This document shows positions 1-10,116 of a stretch of 32,012 nucleotides of DNA, piece by piece. The stretch covers positions 62,860-94,871 of the forward strand of contig JBBBWG010007446.1 in NCBI GenBank assembly GCA_037176905.1, read 5' to 3'. The position numbers and the translations under genes are program-made. Each line of letters starts with the position of its first letter. Within the stretch, counting starts at the first letter, position 1. Under the pieces are notes generated by a model, which had not been told where the DNA came from, did not search any database, and saw nothing but the letters and a program-made list of their open reading frames with translations. The DNA comes from Azolla pinnata (lineage: Eukaryota; Streptophyta; Polypodiopsida; Salviniales; Salviniaceae).

Positions 1-1252
1 CTCCTCCGACATAGCAGCTCAAAGCTCAAGAGTTTGTCAAACTGAAGATTCCAGATCGATCCGAGCATCGATCGATCAATCGATCCGAGGCTTTTCCCGG
101 TGGGGATTGTGTCCGATAGAGGCCAAAAATCTACGGGTTTCCGTCGAGACGATGCAAAGAGTGTCCAGATGAAAGAGGTTTCTGAACGAAGATTGCCCAG
201 ATTCGAGCGAACTGCGATGCGGGCGCTTAATATTATTGTTGTGGGTGGAGAGCATGGATAGGTTTCTGAGAGCGTTTGACTGAAGAGGGCTCGAGCTGCG
301 ATGAAACATCGTTCAGGGGCTTGAAGCCAAGGGAAAAAAAATGTGTATCTAGTTAGTTGTTGTGCCTTGATGGCAAACGAGGTTGCGTAAAGGCAAGCGC
401 TAAGCTCAAGGAGGTTGGGGGGAGGGGCTCGATGCGTTGGTTGAATGATGTGTGTTTTTAGCGTGGAGCAAGAGCATGAAGCGTCTGAGAACGTCGAAAC
501 CGAACAGAACGGGCTCATGAAAGACAGATGGGTGTATGCGTGGTGATTGCGATAGAACTAGAGGAGTTTCAGCTGTCCACAGACAGCCAATTCTAGTGTG
601 AGAAGCGAAGAAGGTAATTGTCCCTACCTACACAGGGAACTGGTCCTAAGTACAATCGCTTCTTGTAATAGTAACAACAATCATAGAAACGGTGTTCACG
701 ATGCTATTAGAAGATGTCGAAGCAACCGAATGATAACTAGAAGAATCGAGAGTTGATCTGTCATCTTCGATTGCTAATAGTCGAGCCTCGGTCGCTTTTT
801 CTTTAGCGGGCTCTTGCGAAGCGAAAAAACTTCTCCAAAATCTATTCAAAACAGCATATCCACGTCAGCCAGCTGCCAGATCGTTTCCATAATCGGACGA
901 TTTGAGCGTCGTCGATTGACATGCCTTCCGTCCAGTGAATTCCAAGACACTGCATCTCTGAATCGCAGTCTCATCGAATACATAGTGAGGTGTAGACGAT
1001 CTTTTGTTTAGGTCGGATCTCGGATGAGAATTTCAGTTCAAGAGGAATGTATCAGCGCTTTCCCCAAATATTATGCAAATTGCCTCAACAGTAATTCAAT
1101 CCATCGAGTCTTCTAGCAATCTCCCAGACGCATCGATCAAATCGATAAAAGCTTGATCATCGGGTCGACAATTCTTCAGACAATCGATGCTTTGATCTAA
1201 TCGTGCTCGAAATTCATGTGGCATCGCCGTCATTTTGCGGAATCTTGTATCT

Positions 1253-1328
1253 TTGACTTTCTCTCTTGACCGCCCTTGACTCTCTGTCTCGTTGACGCTC
1301 CTTGACTTTCCTGTTGACCACCATTGAC
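1253..1328 (+). promoter_or_regulatory. Cluster of seven TTGAC motifs (W-box cores)
   Basis: TTGAC occurs at 1253, 1266, 1276, 1292, 1302, 1314 and 1324. Six of the seven are followed by C or T and so match the W-box core TTGAC[C/T] bound by WRKY factors. The cluster lies about 320-400 bp upstream of the INO80B-like start codon. The density is seen directly; binding by WRKY proteins is inferred. Confidence 0.45.
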
Positions 1329-1595
1329 TTCCTTCTTGTCCATTGGAAAAACTGCCCAAGAAAGGAGCAGTTTCTTCTTTCTTGCAGGAAATTCTCTCAG
1401 CGCCCATCACGATTCCTGCTTCCATGGAAGCCTCTGTTTGACGATGGATGAGGCACAACAGAGAAAAAGGCCACGAGGTGCTTCGATTGTGCGGTTCTCT
1501 GGATCTGAAGAAGGTTCATGCATTCACGGAAAAGGTTAGGGCTTGTTTCGCCCCCATGAATACAAGACATCCCTTCAACTAACCAAGGACTTCAA

Positions 1596-1630
1596 GTTAG
1601 GGTTAGGGTTAGGGTTAGGGTTAGGGTCAG
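1596..1630 (+). repeat. Short tandem TTAGGG tract (telomere-like)
   Basis: Five consecutive six-base TTAGGG units are followed by one TCAGGG variant, ending about 20 bp before the INO80B-like start codon. The tract therefore probably lies in the 5' UTR or core promoter. The unit is the hexamer, not the seven-base TTTAGGG usual in plants. Telomere-like boxes near transcription starts are common in plant housekeeping genes. Confidence 0.8.
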
Positions 1631-1649
1631 GGTGTACTTTGTATTGGAT

Positions 1650-3838
1650 ATGGAGGAGGTTCACTCCATTGCTCCTCGCCGGAAACCTCGCAGCCGCACA
1701 GTTCAGGTGCCACGCTCCGGTCCTCCTCTCTTCATACCTTTCCCTAAAGCGTCACGGAAAGATCCTCCCCAACCAAGGAATCCTGATCGTGAGAAGCGCC
1801 ATCCTCAATGCAAGGCAAGCTCATACGAGAGACGATGCTCATCCCAAGGTAACATTCTTCCTTCCATCGTCGAACCCTCTTCTAATGCAGTGAGAACAAT
1901 GGCCCGAAGAAGACAACAAGAGAAAAGGTCGATGAAACCCAAATTGGGCATAAAACAGAAAGCAAAGACAGCCAGAAAAAGCACCACAATTTCCAACGAT
2001 GAGTTTACTGTTGGTTGTAAGAAATCTCTTAGGAAGGATCTATCCTCGTCGGGCGCTGGGAAAGATTGTTATGATCGAGGTTGTGATCCTGATAAGCATC
2101 ATCAAGAACCAGAAAGGAAAGCAAAAGAAGAAGAACCAGGGCATGTTTGGCACGGACGTTTCGTTAAAACAAAGAGAAAGATTGACGGTAAAGATGCCGT
2201 CTTCAATCATAAGGAGACAGAGTTGCATGCCAGGAAAGCTTCTCTGAGGCACTCGTTAGGTGTGGCAAGGAGCCAGAGGCTTGCTCTCCGCGTGAGCAAA
2301 TAGCATTCCCTTTCTTATTGAAACATACATGCATACTATCATAAGGAAATATAATGATAGTGTGATGTGACTCTCTGTTTCTTGTAATTTGTTCTATGTT
2401 GCAAATTTTACTAGTCTTTCTAAAGAAGGGCTGGTGATCCTTCATGCATATATAGGATGGTGATGCACTAGAGCAAGGAGGATTTGGGCCACCCCGCTCT
2501 ACCTGTTTAAATGTGAAGGACATTGTACAGGATGATCAATATGAGGAAAAGGGTATGCTAGAAAAAACAGCCTTTACAAATGCTGAAGAAAACTCACCCA
2601 CATCACAAGCTGACAACCAGATTGCCACTACACCAATGAGATGTGCATTTGATGCTGATGATATTGATACAGAGAGAACTTCAGAAACAGGGAAAGGAAA
2701 GGAGAAAAGGTGTGAAGATGATGCCCAACATGTTAGGGTGGATGGAGATCAAACCAATGATGGTCAAGATATGGCAGAATCTGCTCAAAAGAATCTTCCA
2801 ATTTATACATTTGAAGTTATCGGCGAGATGGATCTATGTTCAGATTGTTCCAATCCATGTCTTCTTGATGTATCAAGAAGTCATCTACCAAAAAGTAGGC
2901 CATTGCTCCAAACTGTCTATTTCACTGACTAGTCTTTGATTGATGGTAATAGTTTTGAATGCCTTGAATGTTCTCCAACCATTCCTTTCTGGCTCCTTTG
3001 CAGAGCTTAAAGTGGGGTTAAGTGAAGCTGAGCAAGCAATTAAGAAAGAAGTGGCTGCTAGGAAGAGGAAGCAAGAGATGGAGAGGAATGCAAAACAGAC
3101 TCAGGTCACGATTATAATATGAAAACTTCAAGTTTTGTGTGATTTGTTTTCATTGGACCTCAAAAAAAAGTTTCATGAAAAATCTGTAAATATATTGTTG
3201 ATACAGGCCAATGCAATACGGAAAATCTTAGGTCAAGATTCATCAAGGAAGAGGCGCGAAGAGAACCTTGTGAAGCTGAGACAAGAGTTAGAGAAGGTAT
3301 GACTAACTATCCTTTACATGATGGAATAATTCATTAACGTTAAGAATTCAAATTACGCATGTGCACAAAAATACCAGCTAGAAGGACTCTGAAGAGTATC
3401 TGATTGCAAGCTTTTTATATGAGATATCCACATTTTATTTGTCTTGCAGGAACAGAAGGCTGTGCTCGGAGCTCCCCCTATTAACAGTATAAGGTGGATA
3501 ATGGGTCCATCAGGCAATGTCGTTTCCTTTTCAAAAGATCTGGAGATTTCAAGTTTTTTTCCAACACCATGCAGGTAAAGCACTAAAATTCTACGCTTCT
3601 CCCTCTCTTCTTTTTCAGAATGATGAAGCCCGGGTTTCGTCCATTTCAAAGCAAAATTATATATACCTTTGTCATGTCTTGCCATTTGGTCAGCTATCCT
3701 CGAGAAAGAGAGAAGTGTGCTGGACCTTTTTGCAATAATGCCTACAAGTACAGAGACTCGAAGACTCAGATTCCTCTATGTAGTCTCCAATGTTATAAAG
3801 CAGTGCAGGTTCATTCCAGGATTTTGATCACCTCCTAA
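1650..3838 (+). CDS. INO80B: INO80 chromatin-remodelling complex subunit B (IES2-like), PAPA-1 and HIT zinc finger protein
   Basis: Six exons: 1650-2291, 2456-2894, 3004-3104, 3207-3296, 3450-3574 and 3694-3838, giving about 513 residues. The family is a nuclear subunit of the INO80 ATP-dependent nucleosome remodeller. The N-terminal half is basic and low in recognisable structure, beginning MEEVHSIAPRRKPRSRT as in plant homologues. Exons 3-5 encode the PAPA-1-like region (GLSEAEQAIKKEVAARKRKQ, then ANAIRKILGQDSSRKRREEN, then IRWIMGPSGNVVSFSKD). Exon 6 gives the HIT-type zinc finger (REKCAGPFCNNAYKYRDSKT, then PLCSLQCYKAVQ). Start 1650 is the first ATG in this frame; the frame is closed upstream by TGA at 1557. 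The last exon may read through to TAA at 3836-3838, or splice at GT 3809 to an unseen terminal exon, so the last nine residues are uncertain. The donor after exon 3 is the weak GTCACG. Confidence 0.9.
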
Positions 3839-4793
3839 TTGGAAAACACAAATCGCATGTTACAGTTGACGAAACATATACATTTTCTTCCCTCCAAAGT
3901 TATTGATCACATCTAGACAGCCCTCATTCAAATATGGTGCCCAGATGTTCACACTCTGCCATTTTTCTTACCAAAAGCTCTTGAACAATGTGTTAATTAA
4001 TCCTTTCGCCCAGTACTTGCTACCGCTATTCATTTATGAACACCAAATGTATGTCCATTTGTGTTCAATGAGATTGTTTTTATATTGTACATTATGTAAT
4101 TTGCATTGAATATGCAGATGCTCAGTAATGTCATACTCTTTCATCAAGAATTCACATGCTTACTAAAACAATTACCAAAATAACAAATGCACTTTTTACC
4201 TCGCATTAAATGACACATTTTGTACATACTCGTTTGCCAACAGCATGGGTTCTAACTTCTAACTTCCAAGTCTGACCTTTAGTCATATGATCCATGCTTA
4301 TTCGGTACAAAATGGTCGTCATAATTTGAACTGCCAACGCATAGCTTATATGGTTAGTTATCCTTGTAACATACATATATATATGTCTTGACCATGTCCG
4401 ACACAAATGTTTGGAAATTAAAAATAATACTTCCACAAATTCTCAACAAGCAATAAATTCACCTTGAGATACTTACAAGAAAGCAAAACTCTCCCTCGAC
4501 AACAAAAAAATGCCTTTCTCGTGCTTTGAGCACAAGATAGACGAGTTTTACCGTCAAAATACTGAGGAAATATAGTCATTTGAGAACTAGGTCACACTAC
4601 CTGTTGTTACATGCCCAAAACTAGGCACAGGAAACATCATTGATCGTATGAAACTCTGCCAATAGTCAAACAATGGGGACAAATCCAACGGGAAAATCAA
4701 GGAATCATTTTGAATGTCAGTTAGTCAGAACAGTGACATCCTATACAAAGTTTTCTCTATGTATATAGTATGGTGATCTGAAGCATTTTGAGC
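3839..4793. other. Convergent intergenic region between INO80B-like and bL25 genes
   Basis: AT-rich DNA holding the 3' flanks of the two converging genes. A possible alternative terminal exon of the INO80B-like gene begins after an acceptor-like TATGCAG at about 4117. Nothing else is recognisable. Confidence 0.5.
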
Positions 4794-5390
4794 TCACACG
4801 ACATTACAGACAATGGATGATGGGTCCAAGTTTCCATGAAGGGGCGCTTTCAGACCTAGATCCCCAACTGAAACTCTATCCCCAATGTCTAGATGCTCAA
4901 CATTGACATCAATTCTTGGAGGAAGTTCGCTGGGTAGGCAGAAGAATGTTATATATGACAAATGCTGATGTAGTTTACCCCCTGCAGACATAAATAGTAC
5001 ACAGAATCATGATGTAGAACTGTTCTAAGAAAGCTGAAGCAACTGAGACAACATAACACAAGAACCTACACAAAATATACATATAATCTTGAAGTGTTGT
5101 GTGTATAGAAATCAAAACACATGTGCAAGTCAAAAAATACATATAATTCGTCCACGGAAAGAAGAAAATATGTCAATACCACAATGCTCTTTTCCTCTCT
5201 TACCTTACAAATTTTCATTTAGAAACTGACAAACTAAACTTAAGAGAATGATTTCCATCTGGGTTTAATTCTATTTGTATTACGGATGTAATGTCTCTGG
5301 TTTTGAGATTTCAATGACTAACATTCTTTCAATTGTTATGCTTCCAAATATCTGGAATTTCAGTGACATAAATCCTCGAGGGGGGTGGGA

Positions 5391-5439
<49 letters not shown>

Positions 5440-8125
5440 TTTTTTATCCCTACGCATTTATCTTGACCAGAGTAGGATACAGGAGAATCTAGTCGAAGCT
5501 TCACACCTGGAGGAGCTTTCAGGAATCCAACATTGCAGATGATTCCTTGTGTACTGAAATTCACCTACAAAAGAAAAGAGAATACAAGTACTTATCATCA
5601 TAAATATCACATTACTCATTAGATGATTCAAATGCCGGTCAAATTTGTTTCCCCTTGCATATATTGAGTGTAAAATAATCTCAAACTTGTAGCTGCCCAT
5701 GATATATCAACCCCTGAAATTGTTTTCTAAAGGAAACTCCATGGTAACAGAAAAATAAGTAAATCTACCACACTGTTGCAATGTTAGAAGTAGAAGATAT
5801 CCCTGATTGAACTAGTGCAATGATATTTCAATCATTTTCCCCTTGTACAAATGAACTGTTTCTCCCAAAGCTTAGAGTGCAGATATATACATATATAGTT
5901 CCAAATATTGCAGAAATGCAAAAAGTTGTTGAATATGCCATCTCTAATGCAATAAGCGCAGCATACATTTCACATCATAATAAATCTACTAATCGGTAAG
6001 ATGTGACAATCATGAAGTACCTTGAAATTCTATTTCAAACACTACACGTATGCAGACACTGCAAACCCCGAATGTATCTATGTTCATGATTGACAGCATC
6101 TACCAAGCTTGTTGATATCAGAAAATCAAACAAGCACATAGTTCTAGAAAGCAGTGGGGTTGAAGGGCATAGTTGCAATCTACATCCAATCACGGAGCAA
6201 ATAAAAGCATGATGAAAAAAGATAGCTCTATGTGCTAAGGTTTCATTATTCATTACACATTATTTCACCCAATCCAATGCTAAATCCAACACAAAGGACT
6301 TGACAGTATGCATCCAATTATTTTACTCTCTTTCAAATGCCAGTATATAGTTGTTAGGTTACAAACACTACCCTAGTGAGTGTTTGTAAACAAGCCAAAA
6401 CAGAACAAGCAAACAAATTTACCCAAAAAGACTCTCTCTCTCTCTCTCATACACACATGCATACGCACAAATGCGCACATGCACACACACACACACACAC
6501 ACACATGATACAAGCCATAGACCACGTACAATTACAATTGAAGCACCTTATATTCACCCAAGAGAGTTTACCTCAACTTATTACTCACCTCTTCATTCAA
6601 ACCCAGTTTCCAACACAATGGTCATGCACACAATGGCTAGTATACATAAGAGTGGAAACTGTATGGACACAAATACATATAGGAGCATTACAATTGGTCA
6701 CGCATTGGCCAAACCATATGGTCCAGTGATAGAAGTCGAATTTAATGACTATATATGGAGACAACAGACCTAGCAGCACCAAAACAAGTGAGGGCTCATA
6801 AATGTAGACATTCTTGTTGCTTTAAGAATTTTCAATAAGACCATTTGTCACAAAAGAGGCTTTTTTCCACTATCGATCCAAGTCTTCCAAATGGAGGTGG
6901 GAGAAAAACAAGAATCGACTGCAATGTGGACAATATTTTTGAGTTCAATCCATTCATTGTTCACTGCTGATTAAACCCCCATTTGGTAAACTATACTGTC
7001 CATATCAATGTGTGGATAGCTATCTCTCAACACCTAAATGAGGAAAATTGAGCATACCAATACAGCTCAAGCCCACCCCAGTATTTGCTATTCGAACCAA
7101 ATGACGTACTTCACCTTCACTAAGATGCGAGACCAGACAGCGGTGCACTATTGACAAGACTTGTCAATTATGCATGCTTTGTCCTAAACAAGTTTAGAAA
7201 TCTGCGCAATACACTCTGATGCAATTCTCTGCCTCCGACCATATCCAATTCTGCTTTCTACATGTATTTCGCCCATACCAATCCTTACATCAAATCCCCT
7301 CACAACCAGCCTATGCACTCTGAAGTGTGACATTCATTAGTAAAATTCTTAAGCATCAAGAGCCCATACTTATTTCAACATGTAACACCTGAAAATATTT
7401 CACTTTTGATCTCATATGTCATATTTGACCTTTGAAAATGATAATGTAATCTATTTACCTCCTTTCTAGAAACATACAACCGTTTGGCACAGGCATGATT
7501 CTAGACACAATGACTGAACATTTTAGGTTTTACAAAAGAATAGAGTGATAGAACAAACATGGAAACGACAGGGAAAGAAATAACGACTTCTTGATTCTCT
7601 TACCCGGCGAGGAAGGACAGGTTGGGTATAGAGGAGCCGATCCGAGCCGTACCCATCATACACGTTCAGGTCAAAGACGTGGAGCAAGAACTTGTCTTCT
7701 CCGAGTGTAGACCACAGGCTATGAATCTGAAACTTGTCCAGGACGATGAGCACGTGAGGGGAATCTGGATCTTCGTGCCCATAGACGTAACCCGGAATCC
7801 GATCCTTCTGCCGATCGTGATCCGAGAATCTCTTCCCTTTGCCCAGACGCTCCACTGCCCATATGCTTTTCTCCACTGCTAGAGACGCGGGGCCTGTGAT
7901 GGGAGCTTGTGGTGTAAGGTCCAGGCTGTGGTCCGGATTCGGGTTGCGATTCGGGAAGGAATCTGGGGTAGGGTTTGGGTTTGAGCCGGAGCCATGGTTG
8001 TAAGGATTGGAGCTCAGATTCGAGGGCGAGCTATGGTGGCCCTTGGAGCTGCAAAACCTCGTGTTTCTGAGAGCTCGGGGAAGGAGAGAGGTCCTGAGAA
8101 TGGCGGAGGAGACACGTCCCTGCAT
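4794..8125 (-). CDS. Organellar (probably mitochondrial) bL25/TL5-type ribosomal protein
   Basis: Three exons on the minus strand: 8125-7604, 5564-5438 and 4981-4794, giving 278 residues with phases 0 and 1 matching. The product resembles plant proteins annotated 'Ribosomal protein L25/Gln-tRNA synthetase anticodon-binding domain', which bind 5S rRNA in bacterial-type ribosomes. Residues 1-30 (MQGRVSSAILRTSLLPRALR onward) are rich in Arg and Ser without acidic residues, like a mitochondrial presequence. A Pro/Asn-rich linker (about 32-75) follows. The L25 core begins at about residue 109 (RIPGYVYGHEDPDSPHVLIV), then LGEDKFLLHVFDLNV. The C-terminal TL5-like beta domain spans exons 2-3 (VGFLKAPPGVKLRLDSPV, LPPRIDVNVEHLDIGDRVS). 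Intron 1 is 2,039 nt. Intron 2 starts GTCTCTCT, directly inside a GA/CT microsatellite, a weak donor. Mitochondrial targeting is inferred; plastid or dual targeting is possible. Confidence 0.88.
5395..5436. repeat. (GA)21 microsatellite touching a splice donor
   Basis: Twenty-one GA units, read as CT on the coding (minus) strand of the bL25 gene. The first bases after the inferred exon 2/intron 2 boundary (5438/5437) are already part of this tract. Confidence 0.95.
6432..6504. repeat. Compound (CT)n and (CA)n microsatellites in bL25 intron 1
   Basis: A CT run (about 6432-6448) is followed by imperfect CA/CATG sequence and a CA run (about 6482-6504). All of it lies inside the 2 kb first intron of the bL25 gene. 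Confidence 0.9.
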
Positions 8126-8255
8126 TTCCGCATCACAGTGCTAGGCAGCATCTTGCATGTGGGCGAATTGCGTTCTTGCAGAGACAGGCCCTGCACAAAA
8201 GACCTGCAAAGCAAGGAAAAGGAAGAAATGGTGGAGGGGGTTTCTTGGTCATGTT

Positions 8256-8331
8256 TTAGGGTTTTAGGGATTTTTAGGGTTTCTTCCTTCTCGTGGATGA
8301 ACATGTTATAGGGTTCTAGAGATTAGGGTTT
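8256..8331 (-). promoter_or_regulatory. Telo-box motifs upstream of the bL25 gene
   Basis: Three exact AAACCCTAA telo-boxes (minus strand) lie at 8256-8264, 8274-8282 and 8323-8331, about 130-205 bp upstream of the start codon. Partial copies follow near 8355 and 8382. Telo-boxes are well known in promoters of plant ribosomal-protein and other translation genes, which fits the gene downstream. Confidence 0.65.
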
Positions 8332-8760
8332 CTTTCTTGTGATGGATTAGTAGAGATTAGGGTTCAAGACTTGGAGTTGTCTAGGGTTCCATGGAAATTT
8401 ACGATCCGATTCGATCGCAGTATCGCCAAAAGCTCCAAAGGTTTCAAGCGTTAGGCACTCTTGAGAGCAAATCTTAATCCTTTCAAGCGAGAGGATTTCA
8501 CCAGGATTTGGTATCTCGCCAACGATCGATAATGATCGGCACTAGAGTAACGACAATTTTGAGCAACTATGAGGTTTGTCGAGCATTCGTTTCTCTGAAG
8601 AAACATTAGAGGTTACGATATATGTCGCCAACATTCCAAACACTGCATTCACGGCCTTTTTCCTAAGTATTGAATACAAAAGTAGAAGTCTGCTTTACTT
8701 ACCAAAATACCATTTTCTCGAATGAAACAATGATGGTTTGTTGGTTGCGGCTTTAGCAAA

Positions 8761-8870
8761 CTTAGGGTTAGGATTAGGGTTGGGGTTACGAATTGGGCTA
8801 GGGTTAGGGTTTGGCTAAAATTAAGGTTAGAGTTGAGATTAAGATTAGGGTTGGGTTAAGGGCTCCTCTA
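8761..8870 (+). repeat. Degenerate interstitial telomere-like repeats
   Basis: Numerous TTAGGG, TTAGGATTAGGG, TTGGGG and TTAAGG variants are tandemly arranged over about 110 bp. This is a decayed interstitial telomeric tract, largely hexameric with occasional heptamers. Confidence 0.8.
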
Positions 8871-9209
8871 AAAACATGTAAACACGCTTATGCGAGTTTT
8901 AGAAAGAGGAAATTCGGTTAGGATTAGATAGAACAAAGCAAGATGTTAAGCACTTATGCAGCTAGAGAAAAAAGGAATGATGAATGGTTGGGATTAGGTA
9001 AACTGATCAAGTTGTTTAGCACTTACTTAGCTAGAAAAAAAGAAGTGATTGACGATATAGACTAATAAATGCTAATTGTTATAATGCAATCAGACATTAT
9101 TATATCGTGATGTTATCTTCACTATTATGAACGTTTTTTTCGAAAGCTTGACACAAGCGCGAGCTCAAGGGGGGAAAAAAATCAGAGTAACTTAATCTCA
9201 AGAACAAAA

Positions 9210-9480
9210 CATGAAGGAAGAACAAGTGCAAGCAACAATATCTGATCCTCATTACAAGAGACTAGAATAGGGAACGGAATGGTAATGAGCGACAATGTGC
9301 GATCCTCACCGGAAATTGGAATACAAACGAGAAGGAGCAACAAATGTGCGAATCTTCACAAGAAATTAGAACGAGAACATGAGCGAGCGACCATATGCGG
9401 TCTGAATCGAGACCGAAACAATGAACGGAGTACGAACAACCACACGTGGTCCTCGCTGGAAACCAGACCCAACGAGATCG
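9210..9480 (+). repeat. Strongly diverged tandem repeat, unit about 50 bp
   Basis: About five diverged copies share the pattern GAGCRACAA, then TGTGCGATCCTCAC, then a GAAATTRGAA-like tail. The clearest neighbouring copies start near 9270 and 9325. Copy boundaries are approximate. Confidence 0.45.
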
Positions 9481-9940
9481 TCGACTTGATCCATAGCGAA
9501 GGAGTGTTACCACATGCCCGAGGGGTTTCCGGGCCATCGAAGATCTTCAAAACTCGACAGAGCAGAGTATACCCTTCGCAAATCTCAGACTTACCAGGGA
9601 TTTCAGTCGAATGATTTTCTCTCGGTAACTTCTACCCTCGCTCTCCAGCGCTTGCTTCCTATTTCCCGCGTATTTCCGAGAGGGTAAAACTTTCGAGAAT
9701 CCGATCAAAAGCCTCGGGTTTCATCGGCGATTTTGCACTGAGACTTGCTCCAATGTCTGACGGTTAAGTTAGTTAGGTGTGAGGTGAAGTGGCCCACCAG
9801 CGCCAGTGTGAAACCGCCCCCACATGTGGACCGAGAAAACGGGGACACGCCGAATAAGAGGGAAGTTTCCTAATTAGGAAACCCCACGCTTCTATAGCTG
9901 ACTTGGATTCCGACACCTTGCACCATCGTCTTCTTTCATA

Positions 9941-9950
9941 TATAAATATA
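9941..9950 (+). promoter_or_regulatory. TATA box of the MADS-box gene
   Basis: TATATAAATA lies 176 bp upstream of the start codon at 10117. It implies transcription starting near 9970 and a 5' UTR of about 145 nt. Confidence 0.6.
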
Positions 9951-10116
9951 TTTAATCTCCGAATCATCGATCCTCGCCTCTAGCTGCTCTCTTGTGATCT
10001 CTCTATCTGGTCTTCTCATCCATTCTATAATCGAGCGTTGATCGAGCGTTAATCGAGCGGATCCGTTTAGAACATATTGAAGCATCGAGGTTAGATACCG
10101 TGCATCATCAACAAAT

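Larger units (their letters stand above)
1..1649. other. 5' flank of the INO80B-like gene; possible start of a divergent gene at the left edge
   Basis: No recognisable gene lies here. Several short open frames exist on both strands, for example minus 76-309, 646-849 and 1096-1458, but none resembles a known family. At the extreme left the minus strand reads ATG TCG GAG GAG (positions 12 down to 1), so a head-to-head gene starting M-S-E-E may run off the window. That is only four codons and cannot be proven. A plus-strand frame at 1445-1537 begins with ATG and ends near a GT, but it does not join the downstream exon in phase in any way I could find, so I did not make it exon 1. Confidence 0.4.
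8400..9940. other. Intergenic region between the bL25 and MADS-box promoters
   Basis: No gene is recognised. It contains a degenerate telomere-like block, a decayed tandem repeat region, and the distal promoter of the MADS gene. The plus frame at 9279-9614 is open only because of the repeat structure. Confidence 0.5.

Noticed and set aside
646-849. 67-codon minus frame starting MNRFWRSFFASQEP
   Set aside because: No recognised family, no neighbouring exons in phase and no promoter features.
1096-1458. 120-codon minus frame ending FRARLDQSIDCLKNC and beyond
   Set aside because: Composition is protein-like near the end, but the frame crosses the W-box cluster, has no recognisable domain and no supported start; kept as 5' flank.
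1445-1537. Upstream first exon for the INO80B-like gene (MDEAQQRKRPRG)
   Set aside because: Its donor-like GGTTAGG leaves a phase that does not match available acceptors, and the ATG at 1650 already gives the expected N-terminus.
9279-9614. 111-codon plus frame before the MADS gene
   Set aside because: The frame is kept open by diverged 50-bp repeats and has no family likeness.
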